A stretch of 64,000 nucleotides of DNA from Bernardetia sp963719525 (lineage in GTDB: Bacteria > Bacteroidota > Bacteroidia > Cytophagales > Bernardetiaceae). The position numbers and the translations under genes are program-made. A model generated the notes under the pieces. It was not told the DNA's origin, searched no databases, and was given only the letters and a program-made list of their open reading frames with translations. Of the stretch, positions 43,726 through 53,619 are shown piece after piece. Each line of letters starts with the position of its first letter. Within the stretch, counting starts at the first letter, position 1. The stretch is taken from NCBI GenBank assembly GCA_963719525.1, contig CAVRCG010000004.1:620001-684000 (forward strand). The letters are read 5' to 3'.

Positions 43726-46700
43726 TTATTTAATAATCAATGTCTTGGTTCCTACTGTTGTTCCGTTATTAAATCTCATAATATACTGTCCTGCTGGAAG
43801 AGTTTCTACTTTAAGTGTAGTCTGTCCTTGTGTAAGTGTAGTTTTGAGAAGCTGCTGCCCAAGGATATTCAATAATGTAAATTCAATTGGTTGGTTGCTT
43901 GTTGTATTCAATGCACTAATATCAATGTTTACTTCATTAGAGGTAGGGTTAGGAAATACACGAATCGCTTTTGCAAGTTCGTTTTCATATTCAATTCCTG
44001 TTGGGATATTCTCATCGTCATCATCATCGTCATCGTCATCATCATCGTCGTCGTCATCGTCGTCGTTTAATGAAATAGAAGGGGTATAAAGTTCATTTGC
44101 CTTTCTAATAGCTGCTTCAATAGTCGCATCATCTGTTCCTGCTGCTAATATAAAAGCAATTACTATTCTGCCTCCTCCTGGAATCGTATAAGGACCTGCT
44201 GAAACAGTTGCACTTACATCAGTTCCTGAGTTCAATCCTATTTTTTTGACCGTATGTCCTTTAAGAGCATCTCTTTTTTCTTGGTCTGTAAATCCATCAT
44301 ATACACCGTAAGGCGTACCTGAAAAGTCTGGATCATTCGAGATTAGTGAATAAGTAACTTTATCAGCAAACAAATCCATCGCAGCTACTCCTACTCTTGG
44401 TTTGTTGGGAACTAATGAAGACACAATAGCTGCTTTCATATCGTCCTTCCATTCAACAGCATTCATAGCCGATTCATTTTGCAATCCAATATCCCAATCT
44501 CCATAAAGACCTGCATAAAAATCTGTAATATCTTGATTTCTAGGGTTTTCAAAAATGTATTCTGCAACGATAAAATCTTCTGCTCCTTCGTCTGTCCAAA
44601 CTTCTATAGTTTGAGTAGTGTTCACAAAAAGCCTTGTATTACCTGCACCACTATCATTAAATTTGGCTTGCCATAATGATTTTGTAGGTTCTAACTCGCT
44701 AGGTGGAATAGCCGTAATAGGAGTAATTACTTTGAAATCATCATCGTAATTAACGCCTGAAGTAGCACTATTAGAACGAACAGAATTTGATATTTTAGTG
44801 CCTGCACTAAACATCAAACCTAACTCGTACAACATCTGAACATTATTATAAACAAAGCCTACACCGATAGTAGATTTGTCGTGTCTTCCAATAGTTGCTT
44901 TGCTATCAACTGAAGTTCCAATATCATTCTTTTCAATGATAAGGTAAGTAGGATTAACAGGAAGAGAAGCAAATTCTTGTGCTTCGTATCCGTTTTGTGT
45001 GTAGGTAATACGCAATGTAATTACACCAAAATTTTCCAAATTAGGATCTACTTTTAATCTAACCCGATTTAGAGTAGTAATAGTTTGGTCGGTATTAATT
45101 ACACCCTCAAAAACTACATCACTTCCCACAACAGAAAGACTATTATCAATCGCTTCTACCTTAATCTGAAAATCAGCATCACTAGCAGCCAAATAACTTA
45201 CAAAGGTAGCATTAAAGTAAATATCATCACCTGCATACGGAATTGCATTATCGCTTACACTTACAAAATCAAACTCTGTCATACGAACGGCTACAGGAAA
45301 TTCAGTAAGTGCACGTTCCATATTCAAACGTCCGTGTCCTACTTTTCCATTGTAGCGAGGAGCTAAAGTACCATCAATAGGATCTGAAGTTATACGCAAA
45401 AGTTCTCCTATTTGTATGGGAGTAAGTTCTGGACAATGCGACCAAGTAAGAGCAGCAGCACCAGCAACAATAGGAGAAGAAAAAGAAGTACCCGAAGTAG
45501 TTTGATATTTTACAGCATTTTCACTATGTACAGTTGTATAAATACCCGAACCAGGGGCGATAATATCAACACTATAATCATAATTAGTAAAACTTGAAGC
45601 ATTATCGATAGATGTACTTGAGCCAACCGACATTACGCCCTTATAACTAGCTGGAAAGGAAGCTAAATTTTCTCCATCGTTTCCTGCTGCCACAATAATC
45701 AAACAACCAAAATCATCAATTACTCGCTTCACAATATCTCTTGCTATAATACTAGAAAAACCACCTCCCCAAGAACAGTTTATTATTTTTACACCTGTCT
45801 CGGCCATAAAAACAATTCCTGAATAGCCATCAATAATACTCAAAGCCCCTGGCTTGTCGTCTGGAGAGTGTTTTGTATTTACTAATTTTACATTAAAACC
45901 AGTACCAGCCATTCCGATAGCATTATCTGTAGAAGCTGCTGCACAACCTGCTACCGAAATACCGTGATCGACACCTGCTGAAGGTAATTGAGGATTATTG
46001 TCTTGTGTAGGTAGAGAATTATCTGGAACAGTTGCTCCTCCAAAATCCCATCCGTAATGATTATCAACATATCCATCATTATCATTATCAATTCCGTCAA
46101 TAGGATCGCCTTGGTTGTAATAAACTTTATCTTTCAAATCAGGGTGATTAAAATCAAAACCCGAATCTACAATACCCACCAAAACAGTAGAATCTCCTTT
46201 AGAAATATCCCAAGCTTCGAAGGCTTTTATATTGGTAAGATAACTTTGTCTTGTAACATCTGGGTCATTTGGAGTATAAAACATTTTGTTGGCTGGAACG
46301 GGTTCGGCTACTGCTACCATTCCTGTTGCCATTAGCTCATCAATCATTTGAAAGATGCTTACATTTTCTTGCAAGCTAACTTTATAAATCAAAAACAAAT
46401 CTATGCCTGATACATTTTTGTCTCTTTTAGTTTTTTTAAACTGTTGTCTTTGCTCAGTTTGAGGAAAAGGCTGTTGCATCGGTGAGCTAGAACGCTGACT
46501 AATAAGATTAGAAAGTGCATTGCTAGTTTCAAAAGCCTTTCTGTACTCTGGCTTTAAAGTAAACCAAACACGACCTGCTTCAATATCATCGGTCGTAACT
46601 CCTGCTGGGAGTTTGTAGCTTGATTTGGATAAAAAATTTGTCTGTGCTTGCGCTAAATTAGTAGTAGTAAATAAGTTGGTGGAGAACAATATACCAACTA

Positions 46701-46740
46701 AACAAGCAAAACTTAAATAAGTAGTAATTTTATTATACAT
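43726..46740 (-). CDS. secreted subtilisin-like serine protease with type IX sorting domain
   Basis: A 1004-residue exported S8 peptidase. Signal to about residue 32, an inhibitor-like prodomain to about 165, then the catalytic domain: Asp in LVGIVDSGFDFNHPDL (about 191), His in GVDHGISVAG (about 259; the usual HGTHVAG is altered to HGISVAG), oxyanion Asn in IIVAAGNDGEN, Ser in TSGTSFSSPIVAG (about 417). A calcium-like DNDNDGYVDN loop follows the Asp. Beta-sandwich domains fill 480-880, then about 18 consecutive Asp codons (near 891-908) and a type IX sorting domain (FPNPTSNEVNIDI ... GTKTLIIK). It would be exported and surface-attached by the T9SS to which gldN belongs. Confidence 0.9.
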   Translation of the reverse strand: MYNKITTYLSFACLVGILFSTNLFTTTNLAQAQTNFLSKSSYKLPAGVTTDDIEAGRVWFTLKPEYRKAFETSNALSNLISQRSSSPMQQPFPQTEQRQQFKKTKRDKNVSGIDLFLIYKVSLQENVSIFQMIDELMATGMVAVAEPVPANKMFYTPNDPDVTRQSYLTNIKAFEAWDISKGDSTVLVGIVDSGFDFNHPDLKDKVYYNQGDPIDGIDNDNDGYVDNHYGWDFGGATVPDNSLPTQDNNPQLPSAGVDHGISVAGCAAASTDNAIGMAGTGFNVKLVNTKHSPDDKPGALSIIDGYSGIVFMAETGVKIINCSWGGGFSSIIARDIVKRVIDDFGCLIIVAAGNDGENLASFPASYKGVMSVGSSTSIDNASSFTNYDYSVDIIAPGSGIYTTVHSENAVKYQTTSGTSFSSPIVAGAAALTWSHCPELTPIQIGELLRITSDPIDGTLAPRYNGKVGHGRLNMERALTEFPVAVRMTEFDFVSVSDNAIPYAGDDIYFNATFVSYLAASDADFQIKVEAIDNSLSVVGSDVVFEGVINTDQTITTLNRVRLKVDPNLENFGVITLRITYTQNGYEAQEFASLPVNPTYLIIEKNDIGTSVDSKATIGRHDKSTIGVGFVYNNVQMLYELGLMFSAGTKISNSVRSNSATSGVNYDDDFKVITPITAIPPSELEPTKSLWQAKFNDSGAGNTRLFVNTTQTIEVWTDEGAEDFIVAEYIFENPRNQDITDFYAGLYGDWDIGLQNESAMNAVEWKDDMKAAIVSSLVPNKPRVGVAAMDLFADKVTYSLISNDPDFSGTPYGVYDGFTDQEKRDALKGHTVKKIGLNSGTDVSATVSAGPYTIPGGGRIVIAFILAAGTDDATIEAAIRKANELYTPSISLNDDDDDDDDDDDDDDDDDENIPTGIEYENELAKAIRVFPNPTSNEVNIDISALNTTSNQPIEFTLLNILGQQLLKTTLTQGQTTLKVETLPAGQYIMRFNNGTTVGTKTLIIK

Positions 46741-47035
46741 TATTATATTTGATTAGTTTAAAGTAAAAACAGGAAATAAACAGGAAATGGAATAGATTAA
46801 TTTATAAAGCATACTCTTCAAAATAAATCAGCTCCCTTTACAAATATATCAACTTTATAACTTGAAAAAGAATATAATTTGAAATTTTCTACTATAAAAT
46901 CTAGTTTTTCTCTTTTTTCTTGAAAATTAACAGTACTTATTTTACCCAAACGATAATTTAATCTCTTTAAAATTGATTTATTTTCAGACCTTTGAAAAAT
47001 ATTTTAATTCTTTTGATACAGCATTCTACTAACTA

Positions 47036-48670
47036 ATGGATAAAAACCAAACTAAGTTATCATCTTCTGCATTTGATTCTTTCTGGACTCCTTCACGAAC
47101 ACTCAAAATTGCTCTCTTCGCAACAGGGCTTTCAGGCATTGTAGCAGAGTATATTTTATCTACTTTAGCCACTTACTTTTTAGGTGACTCTGTAAAGCAG
47201 TTTACACTTATTGTTTCAGTAATGCTTTTTTCAATGGGATTGGGAAGCAGATTGAGCCAGTTTTTTAAGAAAAATCTTATCGAACTCTTCATTGCTTGCG
47301 AGCTTATCCTGTCTCTGCTCGTTTCTTTTTGTTCGCTTCTAACTTACGGGATTGCTTCTGTAAGTGAATGGATAGGAATTGTAATTTATAGCCTAAGTGT
47401 AATGATAGGACTTTTGATAGGTTTTGAAATTCCTTTAGTAACTCGTATTAATGAAAACTATGAAGAACTGCGTTTTAATATTGCTTCTGTAATGGAAAAA
47501 GATTATTATGGCTCTTTGCTTGGAGGAGTGTTTTTTGCTTTTATCGGTTTGCCTTTTATAGGTCTTACCTATACGCCTTTTATTCTTGGAATAATTAATT
47601 TTTTGGTGGGTATTTTAGTGCTTTTTACTCTCAAACCTCTTTTTGTAGGAAATTGGCAGCGCAATTTAAAGGGAATTAGTGTATCAGTTTTGATAATAAT
47701 TGGTATTGGTTTAGTTACTGCAACTCCAGTTATTCGTTATGGAGAACAAAAACGCTATACCGATAAAATAGTTTATGAAGAACAAAGCCGTTATCAAAAA
47801 ATAGTGATGACACAATATAAAAGTGATTATTGGTTGTACCTTAATTCTCATTTGCAGTTTAGTACCTTTGATGAATGGCTGTATCACGAACCACTTGTTC
47901 ATCCTGTTATGCAACTTGCAACGCAACCTGAAAATGAAAGCCAACAAATATATAATAAAAAAGAAGGGAAAATTGATGTTCTTATTTTGGGAGGTGGAGA
48001 TGGCTGTGCTGCAAGAGAAGTTCTCAAATATTCAACTATAAATAGTATTACACTAGTAGATTTAGATCCTTCTATGACAAATCTAGGAAAGCAAAATCCT
48101 ATTATTAAAAGTGTAAACGAAAATTCATTGAATAACGAGCGTGTAAAAGTTTATAATAGTGATGCCTTTAATTTCTTGACTGACAGTATGGTTTTTTACG
48201 ATGTGATGATTGTAGATTTTCCAGACCCAAAAACGATTGAGATAAATCGTCTTTATAGTTTAGAGTTTTATCAGCTTTGTTATCAGCATTTGAGACCACA
48301 AGGAATTATGATTACCCAAGCAGGAAGTCCGTATTATGCAGCCAAGGCATTTGATTGTATCGAAAAAACAATGCAAGCAGCAGATTTTGAAACCTTACCG
48401 ATGCACAACCAAGTCTTGACAATGGGAGAATGGGGGTGGGTAATAGGAAACAAAACATTAAAAAGTGAAGACCTCAAAAAAGCACTACAAAGCCTTCAAA
48501 TCAAAAATGTAGAGACAAAATGGTTGAACAATGATGCTATATTACAAATTACTTCCTTTGGCAAAAATTGGAAAACAAATGAAGAAACAAAACAAGAAAT
48601 AGAAATAAACACGATTCATAACCCCGTCTTGTATCGCTATTATAATGATGGAAACTGGTATATGTATTAA
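47036..48670 (+). CDS. membrane-bound spermidine synthase-like methyl/aminopropyl transferase
   Basis: A 544-residue protein with about seven hydrophobic helices in residues 25-225 and a spermidine-synthase-type domain after about 240. The catalytic region shows EWLYHEPLVHP, VLILGGGDGCAAREVLKY (decarboxy-SAM binding), TLVDLDPSM, NSDAFNFLTDS and MIVDFPDPK. Long-form proteins with an N-terminal membrane half are common in Bacteroidota. It may produce polyamine or another aminopropyl product at the inner membrane; the substrate is not certain. The 295-base gap before it is empty and AT-rich. Confidence 0.85.
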   Translation: MDKNQTKLSSSAFDSFWTPSRTLKIALFATGLSGIVAEYILSTLATYFLGDSVKQFTLIVSVMLFSMGLGSRLSQFFKKNLIELFIACELILSLLVSFCSLLTYGIASVSEWIGIVIYSLSVMIGLLIGFEIPLVTRINENYEELRFNIASVMEKDYYGSLLGGVFFAFIGLPFIGLTYTPFILGIINFLVGILVLFTLKPLFVGNWQRNLKGISVSVLIIIGIGLVTATPVIRYGEQKRYTDKIVYEEQSRYQKIVMTQYKSDYWLYLNSHLQFSTFDEWLYHEPLVHPVMQLATQPENESQQIYNKKEGKIDVLILGGGDGCAAREVLKYSTINSITLVDLDPSMTNLGKQNPIIKSVNENSLNNERVKVYNSDAFNFLTDSMVFYDVMIVDFPDPKTIEINRLYSLEFYQLCYQHLRPQGIMITQAGSPYYAAKAFDCIEKTMQAADFETLPMHNQVLTMGEWGWVIGNKTLKSEDLKKALQSLQIKNVETKWLNNDAILQITSFGKNWKTNEETKQEIEINTIHNPVLYRYYNDGNWYMY

Positions 48671-48747
48671 ACAAATTTTACCTACCAAAGCAGCAAAGCA
48701 TAAATTAGATTTGTAGAATGGAAATATAGTAAAAGCTAATTATATCA

Positions 48748-49164
48748 TTATTTGCCTTTATTTTCTCTAGAAATTTTGTCCAAATAAGACTCTGCTTCTT
48801 CTTGAGTAGCAAACTTACTAATAGTAAGATTCGAACGCTGAGTCAAACGATGAATTTGATAATCTGCCAGACTATCTTCAGAAGCAAGTTGAGCTGTATG
48901 CAAAAGTCCTTTTTCTTCTACCAAATATTTTTGAATTTCTTGATGTAATACTTCTACCCTCTTAGATAGTGTTCCCATTAAACGAATATCAGCAAAAATG
49001 GTAAAGTTGGGTTTTGTATAACTCGCTGTTTTCTTCCAGTCCTCAAAAAAATTAGGCACTTCTTCAACTTTCGTCCATCTACCTGTAAGTTTTGTATAAA
49101 CTCTATTTTTTTCTGTATCTACTTGAAGCTCGTAATAATTTGTGTTGGCAATTTCAACTTTCAT
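48748..49164 (-). CDS. hypothetical STAS/SpoIIAA-like protein
   Basis: A 138-residue cytoplasmic protein with alternating strands and helices (YYELQVDTEKNRVYTKLTGR, PNFTIFADIRLMGTLSKRVE, LTISKFATQEEAESYLDKIS). The order strand-strand-helix-strand-helix resembles SpoIIAA-like/STAS-like domains frequently found in Bacteroidota, but no signature is strict. It converges with the preceding gene. Function unknown. Confidence 0.6.
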   Translation of the reverse strand: MKVEIANTNYYELQVDTEKNRVYTKLTGRWTKVEEVPNFFEDWKKTASYTKPNFTIFADIRLMGTLSKRVEVLHQEIQKYLVEEKGLLHTAQLASEDSLADYQIHRLTQRSNLTISKFATQEEAESYLDKISRENKGK

Positions 49165-49563
49165 TTGAGTGTTTATAAATAAAAATTAATTATGAAACTA
49201 TGATTTGTAGTTAGATTGTGAAGTGTTTAGCAAATATAGTTTATTTCTAAACAAAAGACGTGTTTTGTTCAACAAAATTATAAATCATTTTAAATTATCT
49301 ACTCAAAAAATACGTTCCAAATTTCTCAAACTCCTATTTCCTCAAATTTTGAAAAAATGGTATTTATCACTATCAGATAGTTGTAAAAAATCCATATAAT
49401 GAAAACTATCTTTTGAAACTTCATCAGCTTGCCTTCGAAAATTTTTATATACAACACTATTTTTTCTTGATTATAAACCTAAAAAGCCATTCAGAACAAT
49501 GAGTTACATAATCAATATTATAGATTAAAGTTATTTTTTGATGCAAAAACACCCAAAAAAGAC
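49165..49563. other. AT-rich intergenic stretch
   Basis: No credible coding frame or RNA. It separates the divergent STAS-like and PH-domain genes and ends at the promoter at 49538-49571. Confidence 0.5.
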
Positions 49564-49571
49564 TACTTTTG
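49538..49571 (+). promoter_or_regulatory. promoter of the PH-domain gene
   Basis: TTG (49538-49540), 23-base spacer, TACTTTTG (49564-49571), a match to the Bacteroidota consensus. It favours the ATG at 49638 over an earlier TTG. Confidence 0.55.
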
Positions 49572-49637
49572 CTATTTAATTGCGTTTGACTATTGAATGA
49601 CTTTTCAAACCTAAAATCTAAAACTATTAAACTAAAT

Positions 49638-50180
49638 ATGCAAAATCAATCTGATAATTTACACAATTCTACCAATGAAAAAACGCTCTGGAGTGGTTCG
49701 CCTTCGTGGCTTTTATATCTAGGAACGGTTATTTTTTGGATAGTAGCAAGCATTATTCTTCCTACAATTATTATTTCTTTATGGACAGGAGGAAATCAAA
49801 AAAACAACTTAGATACTTTTTTCTGGGTAATTTTGTCAGCGAGCATAATTATTCCTTTTGGAATTGTATTTTTCAAAATCCTTGATACTCGTTTCATTAA
49901 TTATACACTTACAAGCGAACGATTAATCATAAAAAAAGGTGTTTTGACACGCACAACCGACGAAATAGAATTATACAGAATAAAAGATATTCGATTAGTA
50001 GAACCTTTTTTGCAAAGATTGGTCGGACTTTCAGTTATTGAAATTACATCTTCGGACAGGAGTAATCCAAATATTTCTTTAGAAGGAATACGAAATGGCG
50101 ACGAGATTCAAAACAACATGAGAAATCAAGTAGAACGATTGAGAACCAACAAAAACGTTAGAGAAGTAGATTTTGAGTAG
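49638..50180 (+). CDS. bacterial PH (bPH2/YdbT-like) membrane protein
   Basis: A 180-residue protein. Two membrane helices (WLLYLGTVIFWIVASIILPT and FFWVILSASIIIPFGIVFF) are followed by a bPH2 domain: RFINYTLTSERLIIKKGVL, TRTTDEIELYRIKDIRLVEP, VIEITSSDRSNPNISLEG. The ATG at 49638 gives a short polar leader and lies a sensible distance from the promoter. Members sit in the inner membrane with the PH domain in the cytoplasm. Function unknown. Confidence 0.78.
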   Translation: MQNQSDNLHNSTNEKTLWSGSPSWLLYLGTVIFWIVASIILPTIIISLWTGGNQKNNLDTFFWVILSASIIIPFGIVFFKILDTRFINYTLTSERLIIKKGVLTRTTDEIELYRIKDIRLVEPFLQRLVGLSVIEITSSDRSNPNISLEGIRNGDEIQNNMRNQVERLRTNKNVREVDFE

Positions 50181-50256
50181 ATGAGTGTTAAAATAGAGTA
50201 GCTTTTTTTATGTGTTCTAATAAATTGTATTAAAAATCAAAATTAGAGAATTACTT

Positions 50257-50289
50257 TTGATAGAGTTAGAAAAGCGTTTGTTACTTTTG
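50257..50289 (+). promoter_or_regulatory. promoter of the DUF6452-DUF6048 pair
   Basis: TTG (50257-50259), 22-base spacer, TACTTTTG (50282-50289). An upstream GTG start would fall in the promoter, which supports the ATG at 50319. Confidence 0.6.
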
Positions 50290-50318
50290 TGGCTACAAAT
50301 TATTTAAAACTTGATTTT

Positions 50319-50855
50319 ATGCCAAATTTTCATTCTAGTTTTTTCAAATGCAAGGCAAGACTTTTCTATGTTGCTCTTATTTTTTTTCCTTTTCTACTTT
50401 CTAGTTGTGAAAATTGTACTTTTATTAGTGATAATGTACAATTTGCAGCTATTTCTTTTTACGCAAATAATGAAAGTGAAGTAGCAATAGATACCTCATT
50501 TAATAAAATTGTAGGCGTTTTTACTCGTACAAATACAGTTATGCCAAATGCGTTATATGATTCAACAAAAGTAAAATCAAAAATTATAGAATTGCCTATT
50601 TTTACTCGTGTAGATACGACTATGTACGTCTTTTATAAATACAGAACTCTCTCGCCTTCTCTTCGTGATACACTTCAAGATACATTGATATTAAAATATA
50701 AGGTAAATGTAGAAGTTTTGCCTCCAGATTGTGGTTATGATGAAGGAATCAATAATTTAGAAATTCTTTATCACACTTTTGATAGCGCAAGAGTTTTACA
50801 AACTGAACTAAAAGAACTTCAAGAAAATAAACCTCACATAAGAATTATTAGGTAA
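50319..50855 (+). CDS. DUF6452-family lipoprotein
   Basis: A 178-residue lipoprotein with lipobox LLSSC (Cys near residue 28) and the motif CENCTFISDNVQFAAISFYA at the mature start, as in DUF6452 proteins. The rest is strand-rich (YVFYKYRTLSPSLRDTLQDT, VEVLPPDCGYDEGINNLEIL). It lies 56 bases before a DUF6048 gene, the usual pairing in Bacteroidota, and probably helps an envelope complex. Function unknown. Confidence 0.72.
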   Translation: MPNFHSSFFKCKARLFYVALIFFPFLLSSCENCTFISDNVQFAAISFYANNESEVAIDTSFNKIVGVFTRTNTVMPNALYDSTKVKSKIIELPIFTRVDTTMYVFYKYRTLSPSLRDTLQDTLILKYKVNVEVLPPDCGYDEGINNLEILYHTFDSARVLQTELKELQENKPHIRIIR

Positions 50856-50911
50856 AAAGTATAACAGACTTCTAGTTTGTTGGAAAAAGCAAATGCAATT
50901 ATAATAAAACA

Positions 50912-51694
50912 ATGAAAAAACGATATTTTAATTTTTTGATACGTTCAATTTTGACAATTCTGATATTTGTTTCTTTTTCTGAAATAAATACAGTTTTGGC
51001 TCAACTCACTACAACAAATACGACAACTGACACAACAAGAGTAATTGTAAAAAAGAAAAAAGAACCCAAACCACCAGCAGTTTATACGCCTATTTCGTTT
51101 CGTGTAGGATTGGATATGTGGTCTATGCTAAATAATGCTCGCAACCCAAATATTCTGCGTTTTAATGGTAATGCAGAAGTTAGTTTTAATAACGTTTTGT
51201 TTGGAATAGTTGAGGGAGGTTATGGAGATGCACTTTCTTTTAAAGAAATTCCCAATTCATTTGAGTATCAAAATATAGGTTATTTTGGAAGAGTTGGAGT
51301 AGATTATAATGTTTTGCATCGTTTGGTGGATAAAGAAGCCATAGTTTTGGGAGCAAGGTTTGGTTTTGCCAGTTTTTCACACAAACTAAATTATGATATT
51401 GATGATCGTTATTGGGATTTAGAACCTGTCGATACAGACAGAATTCGATATTCAAGACAAATAATTGAAGATAATATGACTTTTAGCTGGGCAGAAATAA
51501 ATGCAGGAATGAAAGTGAATCTAGCTAGGAAAGGATTTTTGTCACACTTTTATATGAGTTATTTGTTTAGAGTAAGAATGCGAATCAGTCAGCCAGACGA
51601 TGTACTTGCAAAGCCAACAAATATTATAGGTTTTGGACAAAATGATAAGCCTGTCAATCTTGGATTTAGTTACTTTTTGAGTTATGAGTTTTAG
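50912..51694 (+). CDS. DUF6048-family outer-membrane protein
   Basis: A 260-residue exported protein; the signal ends near VLAQ (residue 30), followed by a Thr-rich and Lys/Pro-rich linker and then a barrel-like strand pattern: ISFRVGLDMWSMLNNARNPN, FGIVEGGYGDALSF, YFGRVGVDYNVL, ITLGARFGFASFSHK-like, and a final NLGFSYFLSYEF. This matches DUF6048 outer-membrane barrels found beside DUF6452 lipoproteins. Function unknown. Confidence 0.75.
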   Translation: MKKRYFNFLIRSILTILIFVSFSEINTVLAQLTTTNTTTDTTRVIVKKKKEPKPPAVYTPISFRVGLDMWSMLNNARNPNILRFNGNAEVSFNNVLFGIVEGGYGDALSFKEIPNSFEYQNIGYFGRVGVDYNVLHRLVDKEAIVLGARFGFASFSHKLNYDIDDRYWDLEPVDTDRIRYSRQIIEDNMTFSWAEINAGMKVNLARKGFLSHFYMSYLFRVRMRISQPDDVLAKPTNIIGFGQNDKPVNLGFSYFLSYEF

Positions 51695-51702
51695 ACTTAA
51701 AT

Positions 51703-51832
51703 AGTCGCTCGTGAGGACACAAGCAAAGGCAATATTTGTGATTATTTTTGTAGAACAGTGAAATACAAATACACGGCTACAAGCCGAATATATATTGCTC
51801 ACTCGTTAAAAACGAGCCATTGTACGAGCGAC
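51703..51832. mobile_element. diverged MITE-like element
   Basis: Begins GTCGCTCGTGAGGACACAAG like the element at 3906-4102 and ends in the inverse CGAGCGAC, about 130 bp, with further small inverted repeats inside (CTCGTTAAAAACGAG). A shorter, more decayed relative. A stray AGTCGCTC follows at 51840. Confidence 0.5.
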
Positions 51833-51908
51833 AACTTGGGAGTCGCTCATAAAAAGGCAAGAGAAATTTAGTTGATGTTTATTAACGATTCAAACTTAAT
51901 ATAAAAAA

Positions 51909-52139
51909 ATGGACATAATTGAACAAATATTTAGCTATATAGAAATATTTATTTATACTATGTGTACAATAACTATTTTATATTGGATATTTTCTACATC
52001 AGTTAAAGAGAAAAAAGAGGGAATAATCAATCATTTGAAGGAAAAGAAGAAAATTATGACAGGTTTTAAAGGTGAACTTGATAAAAGGGATATAAACTTT
52101 AGAAAATCAAATAAAGACAAAAAAACTCCTCCTCGTTAG
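51909..52139 (+). CDS. small membrane protein
   Basis: A 76-residue protein with one N-terminal membrane helix (IEIFIYTMCTITILYWIFST) and a strongly basic, charged tail (EKKEGIINHLKEKKKIMTGF, NKDKKTPPR). The tail should be cytoplasmic. No family recognised. The terminator at 52148-52192 follows directly. Confidence 0.55.
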   Translation: MDIIEQIFSYIEIFIYTMCTITILYWIFSTSVKEKKEGIINHLKEKKKIMTGFKGELDKRDINFRKSNKDKKTPPR

Positions 52140-52147
52140 GCTTAGAT

Positions 52148-52192
52148 CAAAAAAAGGATTTAAAGCATTAAAACTTTAAATCCTTTTTATTT
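52148..52192. terminator. bidirectional terminator
   Basis: AAAAAGGATTTAAAG / CTTTAAATCCTTTTT, a 14-bp stem with A and T runs on both sides, between the convergent small membrane protein gene and hemE. Confidence 0.85.
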
Positions 52193-52194
52193 TT

Positions 52195-53226
52195 CTAATA
52201 CTCCCAAGCCTTCACCGTATCAATAAAATGCTTGACTTTATTGAAATCCAAATCTGGATAAACTCCGTGTCCAAGATTGGCAATATGTTTTCCTTTTCCG
52301 AAAGAAGTGAGCATTTTTTTCGTTTCTGCTTCTATCGTTTCATACGAACCATACAAAACACAAGGGTCAAGATTTCCCTGCAAAACTTTATCATTTCCTA
52401 TCAATTTTCTTGATTCTTCAATCGGCATTGTCCAATCCATTCCGACAACATTACAATTTAGTTTTCCAAAGTCTGCTCTAGCAGCGTGTTGGTCTTTCCC
52501 AAAAACAATAGTAGGAACTTCATCAATCGCATCTACAATTTGCTGAATATATTTCAAACTAAATTCTCTGTACTCATTTAATCCTAAAACACCAGCCCAA
52601 GAATCAAAAACTTGTACAATATCTGCTCCTGCTTTTATCTGCGCTTTAAGATAAATAATTGTCGAATCTGTAATTTTTTGTAATAATTGATGTGCTAATT
52701 TTGGATTTTCATAAAGTAATCCACGAGGTTTTGAAAAAGTTTTTGAGCCTTTTCCTTCTATCATATAACAGAAAAGTGTAAACGGTGCGCCAGCAAAACC
52801 AATTAAAGGAACACGATTATTCAATTCTTTTTTAGTAATAGAAATGGCTTCCATTACATAACTCAATTTCTCTTCGATTCCGTCGGTAGTCATTCTTTTT
52901 ATGTCTGCTTCCGTTTTGATAGTTTCAGGAAAACGATGAACTACTTTTTCTACCATTTCGTAAGGCAAACCCATTGCTTCAGGAATTACCAAAATATCCG
53001 AAAAAATAATGGCTGCATCTACTCCCAATCTATCGACAGGTTGAATGGTAACTTCGGCTGCTAAATGTGGCGTAGTAACAAGCTCAATGAAACCACTTAG
53101 TTTTGCTCTCAAAGCTCTATATTCGGGTAATATTCTTCCAGCTTGGCGCATTGTCCAGACGGGCGCACGCTCTGTTTGCTCTCCTCTTGCTGTTCTTAAA
53201 AGTAAATCGTTTTGTAAAGTCTGCAT
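52195..53226 (-). CDS. hemE: uroporphyrinogen decarboxylase
   Basis: A 343-residue cytoplasmic enzyme converting uroporphyrinogen III to coproporphyrinogen III in heme synthesis. Landmarks are PVWTMRQAGRILPEYR near residue 20 (substrate-binding Arg), DAAIIFSDILVIPEAMG, and the C-terminal GHGVYPDLDFNKVKHFID. ATG 53226 (MQTLQNDLLLRTARGE) fits the family; the longer in-frame start adds 16 unsupported residues. Heme supply matches the cytochrome c maturation genes nearby. Confidence 0.93.
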   Translation of the reverse strand: MQTLQNDLLLRTARGEQTERAPVWTMRQAGRILPEYRALRAKLSGFIELVTTPHLAAEVTIQPVDRLGVDAAIIFSDILVIPEAMGLPYEMVEKVVHRFPETIKTEADIKRMTTDGIEEKLSYVMEAISITKKELNNRVPLIGFAGAPFTLFCYMIEGKGSKTFSKPRGLLYENPKLAHQLLQKITDSTIIYLKAQIKAGADIVQVFDSWAGVLGLNEYREFSLKYIQQIVDAIDEVPTIVFGKDQHAARADFGKLNCNVVGMDWTMPIEESRKLIGNDKVLQGNLDPCVLYGSYETIEAETKKMLTSFGKGKHIANLGHGVYPDLDFNKVKHFIDTVKAWEY

Positions 53227-53315
53227 GTATTTCTGATAAAATAAAAAACTCCATTTCGATACAAAAGTAAGCAAAATGGAGTTTATAAAGGTTGATTATT
53301 CTTTCAAATTAATGA

Positions 53316-53537
53316 TTAATATTCATCTTCATTAAAAAAGAAGTCGTCTTTAGTTGGGTAATCGGGCCAAATTTCTTCAATGTTTTCGTAAGGCTCGCCA
53401 TCGTCTTCTAAATCTTGTAGATTTTCCACTACTTCCATAGGCGCACCTGTACGTGTCCCATAATCAATTAATTCATCTTTAGTGGCTGGCCAAGGCGCAT
53501 CTTCTAAATAAGATGCAAGTTCTAGTGTCCAATACAT
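53316..53537 (-). CDS. DUF2795 protein
   Basis: A 73-residue acidic protein with the DUF2795 signature: WTLELASYLEDAPWPATKDE, LIDYGTRTGAPMEVVENLQD and EEIWPDYPTKDDFFFNEDEY. Widespread in Bacteroidota; function unknown. A near-ideal promoter lies 80 bases upstream. Confidence 0.85.
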   Translation of the reverse strand: MYWTLELASYLEDAPWPATKDELIDYGTRTGAPMEVVENLQDLEDDGEPYENIEEIWPDYPTKDDFFFNEDEY

Positions 53538-53619
53538 AGGCGTATATTTATATTTTTTTTGTGATAATTTTTAATTCTTAATCAGCTTGTTTAGTAAGGC
53601 TGTTTTTTTGATAAGGCTG

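Noticed and set aside
46057..46335. Plus-strand open frame opposite the subtilase
   Set aside because: Antisense reading of the catalytic domain with simple Ile/Asn composition; not coding.
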